6,699 nucleotides of DNA, taken from contig JBOFMT010000069.1 of the NCBI GenBank assembly GCA_051658525.1, positions 1-6,699 on the forward strand, written 5' to 3'. A program made the translations under genes and the position numbers. The DNA comes from JBOFMT01 sp051658525. GTDB lineage: Bacteria > Bacillota_I > Bacilli_A > Erysipelotrichales > Erysipelotrichaceae. Under the pieces are notes generated by a model. It had not been told where the DNA came from. It was given only the letters and a program-made list of their open reading frames with translations, and did not search any database. Shown here one piece after another: positions 1 through 4,744 of the stretch (within the stretch, counting starts at the first letter, position 1; each line of letters starts with the position of its first letter).

Positions 1-769
1 CTTCACCAGCAACTAGGGTTTGTTTTTTGATCTCTTTTGGATTACGAATTCCGACTTCCGTTACTTCATATTCAGCACCGGTAGCCATAAAACGAATCTT
101 ATCCCCTACACTTACGCTACCATCTTTGATACGTACATAGGCAATAACACCACGATATGGGTCATATAAACTATCAAACACTAAGGCTTTTAACGGTCCA
201 TCCACATCACCTGTTGGTGCTGGTACTTTTTCAACGATGGCTTCCAATACATCAACGATGTTAAGTCCTGATTTCGCAGAAATCAGTGGTGCATCGTGTG
301 CTGGTAATCCAATTACGTTTTCAATTTCATTGATTACGCGTTCTGGTTCTGCACTTGGCAAGTCAATCTTATTTACAACAGGAATGATTTCTAGTTCATT
401 ATCAAGTGCTAGATACACATTGGCTAAGGTTTGAGCCTCAATCCCCTGTGCTGCATCGACAACCAAAATAGCACCTTCACAAGCTGCTAGGGAACGTGAT
501 ACCTCATAGGTAAAATCGACATGTCCCGGTGTGTCAATCAAATGGAAAATATAATCGTTTCCATCTTTGGCTTTATATTTGAGCTGTACGGCATTGAGTT
601 TGATCGTGATACCACGTTCACGCTCCAAATCCATACTGTCTAATAATTGCTGTTTCATTTCTCGCTGCATTACCGTTTCCGTCATTTCCAAAATACGGTC
701 TGCTAGCGTAGATTTTCCATGATCAATATGGGCAATGATTGAAAAATTTCTAATATACTTTTGATCCAT
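1..769 (-). CDS. lepA: Elongation factor 4 (LepA/EF-4), N-terminal part, cut by window edge
   Basis: Ribosome-associated translational GTPase that binds elongating or assembling 70S ribosomes; the family is near-universal in bacteria and about 600 residues long. The first 256 codons are in the window and the rest lies beyond base 1. Translation from the ATG at 769-767 gives MDQKYIRNFSIIAHIDHGKST, with the P-loop AHIDHGKST at residues 13-21, the switch I RGIT at 52-55, the G3 box DTPGH at 79-83 and the G4 box NKIDLPSA at 133-140. NKIDLPSA is typical of LepA rather than EF-G or TypA. The visible C-terminal part enters beta-barrel domain II. The start is supported by TAAGGAGG 6 nt upstream. No frameshift was found in the stretch translated by hand (residues 1-140). 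It has its own promoter and follows the terminator of the patatin gene, so it is probably the first gene of its transcript. Confidence 0.97.
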   Translation of the reverse strand, partial: MDQKYIRNFSIIAHIDHGKSTLADRILEMTETVMQREMKQQLLDSMDLERERGITIKLNAVQLKYKAKDGNDYIFHLIDTPGHVDFTYEVSRSLAACEGAILVVDAAQGIEAQTLANVYLALDNELEIIPVVNKIDLPSAEPERVINEIENVIGLPAHDAPLISAKSGLNIVDVLEAIVEKVPAPTGDVDGPLKALVFDSLYDPYRGVIAYVRIKDGSVSVGDKIRFMATGAEYEVTEVGIRNPKEIKKQTLVAGE

Positions 770-775
770 GAAATT

Positions 776-804
776 CCTCCTTATTACGTCAACTTATTAT
801 AGCA
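776..804 (-). promoter_or_regulatory. lepA extended -10 promoter and ribosome binding site
   Basis: On the minus strand an extended -10 element TGCTATAAT lies at 804-796, and the strong Shine-Dalgarno TAAGGAGG lies at 783-776, 6 nt before the lepA ATG. No good -35 hexamer sits at the normal 16-18 nt distance; the best TTGATA is 21 nt away. The extended TGn element probably compensates. The predicted transcript start is near 789, giving a leader of only about 20 nt. Confidence 0.65.
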
Positions 805-837
805 AAATTCCTGATTGAAAGCTATCAATAGTTTTAT

Positions 838-860
838 AAAAAAAATGCTGATACCAGCAT
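838..860 (-). terminator. Intrinsic terminator of the patatin-like gene
   Basis: On the minus strand a 6-bp stem ATGCTG / CAGCAT with a 4-nt GTAT loop (860-845) is followed by a run of seven T (844-838). It begins only 5 nt after the TAG stop of the patatin-like gene and precedes the lepA promoter, so it separates the two transcripts. The stem is short, so efficiency may be moderate. Confidence 0.75.
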
Positions 861-865
861 CATTT

Positions 866-1726
866 CTAGCTTTGTGTTTCATTTCCTAAAAAGCTACATA
901 GGTTTGAAAATTGCGCTTTGGCTTCTTCATACCCCATTTGGTAAACCTTGCGCAGTTTTTCCTCGTTTTTTTCTAAGCGTCCTAAGGTAATCGACGTTGG
1001 TGGTGCAAGAACAAACACTTCCCCACGCGCTTGTGCAGTCTCTAGCGCTTCTAGGTTTTGATTGTAGCGGATGTGGCGATTGGCCATCATTTTACACAAG
1101 TTAGGAAAGCGCCAATACCGTAGATTGAGTATTGGCTGCAATTCGTTTTTCTTTTTTTGATAGCCGCGTGTTTGCGTAAGCACCACAACTTGCTTCATAT
1201 AGCCAAGCTGCTTTGCCTGCGCAAAGGGAATCGCTTCTGAAATCCCACCATCCAAATAACGCTCACCATCTAACAACACACTACGAGAAAGCAGTGGTAG
1301 TGAAGCGGAGGCACGAATCATTTCGACATCTGCAAGTAAATCTTTGACTTGCTTCAGCTCCCCCGCTCCCGTTTTGATGTTGGTTACCATCGTATATAGG
1401 GCATGACCGTGTTGTATGAAGGCAAGATGATCGATGGGTTCAAGTTCTAGTGGTATCGTTTCATACACCATCTTGGCACCAAATAGATCTCCTGTAGTAA
1501 GTAGTGAGCGAAGGGAGCAATAGCGAGGATCGTGTAGGTATTTGGTTGAAACATGAAAACTACGTCCCTTTTGTTTGGATACATAGCTTGCAGCATGACA
1601 CGCACCTGCGGATACCCCAATCGTTGCAGGAAAATACAATCCCTGTTCCATAAAATAATCAAGTACACCAGCTGTAAACATTCCACGCATCCCGCCACCT
1701 TCAAGTATTAAAGCCGTTTGTTTCAT
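866..1726 (-). CDS. Patatin-like phospholipase, YjjU type
   Basis: Predicted serine hydrolase of the patatin family (PF01734), a cytosolic or membrane-surface acyl hydrolase with a Ser-Asp dyad; the physiological lipid substrate is unknown. All catalytic elements are visible in the 286 residues: the oxyanion-hole loop GGGMRG at 10-15, the nucleophile elbow GVSAG at 37-41 (Ser39), the ASASLPLLS segment at 139-147 and the catalytic DGG at 159-161 (Asp159). The region after about residue 215, with NRHIRYNQNLE and a terminal LRKVYQMGYEEAKAQF helix, matches the C-terminal extension of E. coli YjjU-like proteins. There is no signal peptide or membrane helix, so secretion is not suggested. The start follows GAGGAGGAGG by 5 nt. 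The gene is monocistronic, with its own promoter at 1751-1780 and terminator at 838-860. Family assignment is firm; substrate and role are not known. Confidence 0.93.
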   Translation of the reverse strand: MKQTALILEGGGMRGMFTAGVLDYFMEQGLYFPATIGVSAGACHAASYVSKQKGRSFHVSTKYLHDPRYCSLRSLLTTGDLFGAKMVYETIPLELEPIDHLAFIQHGHALYTMVTNIKTGAGELKQVKDLLADVEMIRASASLPLLSRSVLLDGERYLDGGISEAIPFAQAKQLGYMKQVVVLTQTRGYQKKKNELQPILNLRYWRFPNLCKMMANRHIRYNQNLEALETAQARGEVFVLAPPTSITLGRLEKNEEKLRKVYQMGYEEAKAQFSNLCSFLGNETQS

Positions 1727-1731
1727 CCAAT

Positions 1732-1780
1732 CCTCCTCCTCTTTTTTCTCATTATAGCGCGAACGCTAATTTTCTTGCAA
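1732..1780 (-). promoter_or_regulatory. Promoter and RBS of the patatin-like gene, with a dyad over the -10 region
   Basis: On the minus strand, -35 TTGCAA (1780-1775), an 18-nt spacer and -10 TATAAT (1756-1751) are followed by the purine-rich ribosome binding site GAGGAGGAGG (1741-1732). The predicted transcript start is near 1744, giving a leader of about 18 nt. An inverted repeat TAGCG-TTCG-CGCTA (1768-1755) spans the 3' half of the spacer and the first two bases of the -10 box. It could be an operator or be coincidental. Confidence 0.7.
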
Positions 1781-1782
1781 AT

Positions 1783-1804
1783 AAAAAAACGCCAAGGCGT
1801 TTTT
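1783..1804 (-). terminator. Intrinsic terminator closing the fmt-to-membrane-protein operon
   Basis: The sequence is a near-perfect palindrome: on the minus strand AAAAACGCC TT GGCGT followed by TTTTTTT (1789-1783 are all A on the plus strand). The practical fold is an ACGC stem with a CTTG loop, extended by A-T pairs. The TAA stop of the membrane-protein gene (1805-1803) abuts the 5' arm. It separates that gene from the promoter of the patatin-like gene immediately downstream. Confidence 0.8.
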
Positions 1805-2258
1805 AGTTTTGTTGCATCATGAAATAGTTGTCACCATCCACCGCATACAAGATGCCATCTTGTAAATATAACAAGTAGCTTGTTGCATGAAGTGTAGCTT
1901 GACCAATACAGTTATCGTTATCTAAACTAACTTTTTCGATTGCGAATAAGGTAGCACGGTCCAAATAACTCTCAAACGCACTCATTTCTAATGAAACGGT
2001 TGCAATATCACTAGTTGGATCTTCTTGATATCTAGAAACAGCAGGTTGACTATAAAACTGTGTTGCTAGCGTATCGTTGAGATAAAAGCTAAAAAACATC
2101 AAAGCAAAGACCATACTTGTTTTCGCAAAGTTAAAGGAGACGCGTCGAGTTAATCCGTTGCGTTTTTGTAGACGTAAATTATCACGATATTCCGCTATGA
2201 TTTGATACATAAAATAAACTGTGACTACAACGATCAAAGTTTTCATGATAGTTTCCAT
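1803..2258 (-). CDS. Unrecognised two-helix membrane protein paired with the LytTR regulator
   Basis: I do not recognise the family. From the chosen start the protein is 151 residues: a hydrophobic helix at about 6-22, a basic loop at 23-43 (containing LRLQKRNGLTRR, so probably cytoplasmic), a second helix at about 44-60, and a mostly polar C-terminal domain of about 90 residues that the positive-inside rule places outside the cell. That domain has one cysteine (Cys117) and ends in an aromatic, strand-like stretch (YLLYLQDGILYAVDGDNYF). The ATG at 2258-2256 is preferred because AAGGAAG lies about 6 nt upstream and the start comes 1 nt after the regulator's stop. A further upstream ATG at 2297 (164 residues) would overlap the regulator by 38 nt and lacks a comparable RBS. 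Tight coupling suggests it works with the LytTR protein, perhaps as sensor or inhibitor; this is inference. It has too few helices for DUF3021. Confidence 0.75.
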   Translation of the reverse strand: METIMKTLIVVVTVYFMYQIIAEYRDNLRLQKRNGLTRRVSFNFAKTSMVFALMFFSFYLNDTLATQFYSQPAVSRYQEDPTSDIATVSLEMSAFESYLDRATLFAIEKVSLDNDNCIGQATLHATSYLLYLQDGILYAVDGDNYFMMQQN

Positions 2259-2259
2259 A

Positions 2260-2775
2260 TTACTTCCTTTCCATGGCCTGCTTAAAGGCTTTAACAAAGC
2301 TACGATTCACTTCTATCGTAATATCGTTTGCAAGTGTTAGCTGCATTTTACCATTATAAATACGTTTGATGGCGACTACATGAGCTAAGTTGACGACCAC
2401 CGATTTTGAAACGCGAACAAAGCCCATATGACTAAGTTGTTGTTCCAATTGATAGAGTTTACTTTTGCACGCTAGGGAACGTGAACTCGTATTTGCATAG
2501 ATATCGTTACCAAACGATTCTAGATAATACAGTTGTGCAATGGGAATAAGTTCTTCCCCACGTTCACTCAAGCAAGCAATACGCTCACTTTGTGGTGCAT
2601 GAAACGAAATCAAGGGTTCCAATAAATGGATGGAGGTTTCGTCCACGATAATATTAATTTTACCTGGTTCTTGTTGTTCAAATGATTCACATAACACAAT
2701 ACTATAAGGTTCTGTTTCCACCAAGCTTTGTGGCAAACACGCTTTGAGCTTGGGGCTTAGTTTTACTTTTATCAT
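2260..2775 (-). CDS. Stand-alone LytTR-domain transcriptional regulator
   Basis: DNA-binding regulator of the LytTR family (PF04397), 171 residues. The LytTR domain covers about residues 66-168: a strand entry ELIPIAQLYYLESFGNDIYA (75-94), the region around FVRVSKSVVVNL (119-130) that carries DNA-contact residues in the family, VVAIKRIYNGKMQLTL (133-148), and a terminal NRSFVKAFKQAM (157-168). There is no CheY-type receiver domain; the roughly 65-residue N-terminal segment resembles the short lead-in of stand-alone LytTR proteins and lacks receiver aspartates that I can place. So it is not a classical two-component response regulator. The ATG is preceded by GGTAGGT (2787-2781). The stop is 1 nt before the next gene's ATG, implying translational coupling to the two-helix membrane protein. 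A 67-nt gap separates it from the ECF gene. Target genes are unknown; autoregulation is common in the family. Confidence 0.92.
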   Translation of the reverse strand: MIKVKLSPKLKACLPQSLVETEPYSIVLCESFEQQEPGKINIIVDETSIHLLEPLISFHAPQSERIACLSERGEELIPIAQLYYLESFGNDIYANTSSRSLACKSKLYQLEQQLSHMGFVRVSKSVVVNLAHVVAIKRIYNGKMQLTLANDITIEVNRSFVKAFKQAMERK

Positions 2776-2815
2776 ACTACACCTACCGTAGTGCTTTCAT
2801 CATAGTAGAAAACAT

Positions 2816-2830
2816 GAGGGAAAACCACTC
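2816..2830 (-). terminator. Possible weak terminator or attenuator between the ECF gene and the LytTR gene
   Basis: On the minus strand GAG-T-GG TTTT CC-CTC can fold as a 5-bp stem with one bulged T and a TTTT loop, followed after ATG by TTTTCT (2812-2808). It is much poorer than the other terminators here. It might cause partial termination between the ECF gene and the LytTR gene, or mean nothing. I saw no convincing promoter for the LytTR gene in the 67-nt gap: a TATGAT at 2804-2799 lacks a good -35. Confidence 0.25.
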
Positions 2831-2842
2831 TTTCTTCATAAC

Positions 2843-3331
2843 TTACATAGATTTATGCATAACCTTCGCAATTGAAGGATAGGCAATCATTGCTACAATC
2901 AAACTTCCAATTCCTTGAATGGCATTCCATCCAAGACTTGGTAAAAACATCGCTGCTTGACCACTCAAGAATACATCAGTCAAACCATAGCCAACTAACA
3001 TAATCATAATACCAATCACAAACCATACCAAACGAAGTTTATCACGATATTTATGGATGAGTAGTGACACAACCAAAGCTTCTAACCCTTTGATTACAAA
3101 GGTAAACAGCGCGTAATTCATATACCCAAGTGATACGTCTGCCATCAAGCTAGCAATACCTGCAATTAAAAAGGCAAGCACAGGATGAAAGAATCCTGAA
3201 AATACTAGGATGAGTGCATCCCCTAGGTTTAAAAACCCAAAGCTTCCCATTGGAAACGAGATAAATGCGGTAAAGATAAAGATCGCTGCTAGCGTTAGTG
3301 CCATGGTTACGATGTTTTTTGTTTTGATCAT
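2843..3331 (-). CDS. ECF transporter S component (substrate-binding membrane subunit)
   Basis: Small, highly hydrophobic membrane protein of 162 residues, the usual size for the S component of an energy-coupling-factor vitamin or precursor transporter. It would bind a small ligand outside and work with a shared EcfA-A'-T module, which is not encoded in this window. About six helices can be drawn, roughly 8-28, 38-60, 72-92, 101-121, 124-131 and 137-158, the shorter ones uncertain. Conserved signatures of the PF07155-like group are visible: NLGDALIL at 35-42, ADVSLGY at 64-70, VIKGLEALV at 79-87 and WNAIQG at 135-140. The start ATG overlaps the fmt stop as ATGA, so translation is probably coupled to fmt. 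The substrate cannot be read from sequence; pyridoxine-, hydroxymethylpyrimidine- and folate-type ligands are all possible. Confidence 0.88.
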   Translation of the reverse strand: MIKTKNIVTMALTLAAIFIFTAFISFPMGSFGFLNLGDALILVFSGFFHPVLAFLIAGIASLMADVSLGYMNYALFTFVIKGLEALVVSLLIHKYRDKLRLVWFVIGIMIMLVGYGLTDVFLSGQAAMFLPSLGWNAIQGIGSLIVAMIAYPSIAKVMHKSM

Positions 3332-4257
3332 TGCATCAATTCCCCCTCTAATTTTTTTCCACTTCCATTCATAAAGTCTTTTGCTGATACTTTTTGTTTT
3401 CCTTCTAATTGAAGTTCTTCCACGCGTAGGAATCCACCATCTACAGCAATTTCAACAACATCGCTAAAGACAAGACAACCCGTTGCAAGACTATGCGTTG
3501 CCGTTCGCGCTTTCGCACTCCAAATCTTACATTTTTTACCTGCAAGCAAACCATAACCTACCGGCCAAGGAATGAGTCCACGCACTTGATCGTAAACTTG
3601 TTGTAATGGTTTACTAAAGTCAATTTTCTCTTCTTCCTTACTTACATTCCAAGCATACGTAATCTTGCTTTCATCTTGTTCGATAAAGGTAGCGCGCCCT
3701 TCTAAAATCAAAGGTAGTGCACGACGAATCATGGAATCCCCTAACTCCATTAATGCATCGTGAATAATGCCCGTGGTATCATCTGGTCCAATTGGGATTG
3801 CTTCTTGCATCATATAAGCCCCAGCGTCCATTTTTTCAACCATGCGCATAATCGAAATTCCTGTTTCTTGATGTCCATAAATAATGGATTTATGAATCGG
3901 AGCACCACCACGCAGTGCTGGTAGTAGACTTGCATGTACATTGATACAACCAAAACGTGGCGCATCCAGTAATGCTTTTGGTACAATTTGTCCATAAGCA
4001 CAAGTGACAATCAAATCTGGTGCATAGGCTAACACATCTTCGTATTGTGTTTTGATACTTGTTGGTTGAACAACTGGAATGTTATGTGTTAGTGCAAGTG
4101 CTTTAACTGGTGTTGCTTGGAGTTCTTGTTTTCTCCCTACTTTTTTATCGGGTTGTGATACAACGGCAACGACATTATATCCTTCCTCTAATAAAGCATT
4201 CAAAATGGAACACGCAAAGTGTGGTGTCCCCATAAAGATTACTCTTGTATTGTTCAT
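3328..4257 (-). CDS. fmt: Methionyl-tRNA formyltransferase
   Basis: Transfers the formyl group from 10-formyltetrahydrofolate to the amino group of Met-tRNA(fMet), making the initiator tRNA for translation. Counting from the upstream ATG at 4263, the N-terminal Rossmann-like domain begins with VIFMGTPHFA, followed by QPDKKVGRKQEL (37-48) and the family signature SLLPALRGGAP (112-122). The catalytic triad is complete as Asn108, His110 and Asp146, the same numbers as in E. coli. The C-terminal OB-like domain includes VRGLIPWPVGYG (from the family motif VRGLxPWPxAY). Full length would be 311 residues from 4263, or 309 from 4257. The second ATG (4257) is preferred because GAGGTG (4270-4265) is only 1 nt from the first ATG but 7 nt from the second. 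fmt is the first gene of a minus-strand operon and overlaps the ECF gene by 4 nt. No deformylase gene is beside it in the window. Confidence 0.97.
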   Translation of the reverse strand: MNNTRVIFMGTPHFACSILNALLEEGYNVVAVVSQPDKKVGRKQELQATPVKALALTHNIPVVQPTSIKTQYEDVLAYAPDLIVTCAYGQIVPKALLDAPRFGCINVHASLLPALRGGAPIHKSIIYGHQETGISIMRMVEKMDAGAYMMQEAIPIGPDDTTGIIHDALMELGDSMIRRALPLILEGRATFIEQDESKITYAWNVSKEEEKIDFSKPLQQVYDQVRGLIPWPVGYGLLAGKKCKIWSAKARTATHSLATGCLVFSDVVEIAVDGGFLRVEELQLEGKQKVSAKDFMNGSGKKLEGELMQ

Positions 4258-4264
4258 ATTCATT

Positions 4265-4285
4265 CACCTCTTGGCTATTATACCA
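4265..4285 (-). promoter_or_regulatory. fmt extended -10 promoter and start-deciding RBS
   Basis: On the minus strand the extended -10 TGGTATAAT lies at 4285-4277, with no good -35 at standard spacing. GAGGTG (4270-4265) is the ribosome binding site. The predicted transcript start is near 4270, so the mRNA would begin at or next to the Shine-Dalgarno itself, with a leader of only about 13 nt to the ATG at 4257. The spacing favours that ATG over the one at 4263. Confidence 0.6.
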
Positions 4286-4311
4286 TAAAGAGAGTGCAAC
4301 AAAAGAGGCTT

Positions 4312-4373
4312 AAAAAAAAGAAAAAATAAATTTAATGAATTTCGTTGTAATTGGACCTACTATTTGGTATAAT
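4312..4373 (+). promoter_or_regulatory. rpsT promoter with A-rich upstream tract
   Basis: A well-formed vegetative promoter: -35 TTGTAA (4345-4350), 17-nt spacer, and -10 TATAAT (4368-4373) preceded by TGG as an extended element. Directly upstream, 4312-4340 is almost pure A/T with long A runs, resembling an UP element as found at ribosomal gene promoters. The predicted start is near 4380, giving a leader of about 24 nt. The region also separates rpsT from the divergent fmt promoter. Confidence 0.8.
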
Positions 4374-4389
4374 TTGTTAGCAAATATTT

Positions 4390-4395
4390 AGGAGG
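4390..4395 (+). promoter_or_regulatory. rpsT ribosome binding site
   Basis: AGGAGG lies 8 nt before the ATG at 4404. A GTG at 4395 in the same frame would place the start inside this Shine-Dalgarno sequence, so the ATG at 4404 is the true start. Confidence 0.9.
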
Positions 4396-4403
4396 TGCAA
4401 ACA

Positions 4404-4667
4404 ATGCCAAATATTCAATCACAAAAGAAACGTGTGTTAACGAACAACAAAAAACATATGGCAGTTACAGCGCAAAAATCAGCGTTGAAAACAGCTATCA
4501 AAAACGTTTTAGACGCGGTTGCTGCAAATGACAAAGCTTTAGCTACAGCTAACTTAAACGTTGCTTACTCAAGACTTGACAAAGCAGTATCTAGTGGAAT
4601 TCAACACAAAAACTATGCGACTCGTCAAAAAGCTCGTTTAAGCAAAGCTGTTAATTCTATCGCTTAA
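4404..4667 (+). CDS. rpsT: 30S ribosomal protein S20
   Basis: Primary 16S rRNA-binding protein of the small ribosomal subunit. From the ATG at 4404 it is 87 residues, the normal S20 length, and starts with the family N-terminus MPNIQSQKKRV. It is rich in Lys, Arg and Ala and almost wholly helical in appearance, as expected of the three-helix S20 fold. The segment SRLDKAVSSGIQHKNYATRQ followed by KARLSKAVNSI matches the conserved C-terminal helices. It is the only gene on the plus strand, monocistronic, with a strong promoter and a terminator just after the stop. In Bacillus and relatives rpsT likewise lies next to holA on the opposite strand. S20 represses its own translation in E. coli, but nothing in the short leader here shows that directly. 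Confidence 0.98.
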   Translation: MPNIQSQKKRVLTNNKKHMAVTAQKSALKTAIKNVLDAVAANDKALATANLNVAYSRLDKAVSSGIQHKNYATRQKARLSKAVNSIA

Positions 4668-4669
4668 GG

Positions 4670-4695
4670 AAGTTAGTTTATCTAACTTTTTTTTT
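4670..4695 (+). terminator. rpsT intrinsic terminator
   Basis: A 7-bp stem AAGTTAG / CTAACTT (4670-4676 and 4682-4688) with the loop TTTAT leads into a run of nine T (4687-4695). It starts 2 nt after the rpsT TAA stop. Confidence 0.92.
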
Positions 4696-4711
4696 ACGTT
4701 TTTTTCAACAA

Positions 4712-4741
4712 AAAAGGAGTTCGCATTTGCTAACTCCTTTT
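4712..4741 (-). terminator. Terminator of the serine dehydratase gene, probably bidirectional
   Basis: A perfect 10-bp stem AAAAGGAGTT / AACTCCTTTT (4712-4721 and 4732-4741) encloses a 10-nt loop that can close further through GCA/TGC. On the minus strand it starts 3 nt after the TAA of the dehydratase gene and ends in six T followed by GTTG. On the plus strand it ends in TTTTGTTTT, so it can also catch read-through from rpsT. Confidence 0.9.
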
Positions 4742-4744
4742 GTT

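Noticed and set aside
237..434. Plus-strand open frame of 65 codons
   Set aside because: It lies wholly inside lepA on the opposite strand; its Ser/Thr-rich translation is the shadow of a conserved GTPase and has no convincing RBS.
1447..1704. Minus-strand open frame of 85 codons in another frame of the patatin-like gene
   Set aside because: It overlaps the catalytic core of a clearly real gene on the same strand and has no family features.
2256..2297. Upstream ATG at 2297 as the start of the membrane protein
   Set aside because: It would overlap the LytTR gene by 38 nt and lacks a good RBS, while the ATG at 2258 has AAGGAAG at proper spacing.
3810..4288. Open frames inside and opposite fmt (3810-4010 minus, 4079-4288 plus)
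   Set aside because: Both are covered by fmt, whose catalytic motifs are intact; they are shadows.
4395..4403. GTG start for rpsT, giving three extra residues
   Set aside because: It would start inside the AGGAGG Shine-Dalgarno; the ATG at 4404 gives the standard S20 N-terminus.
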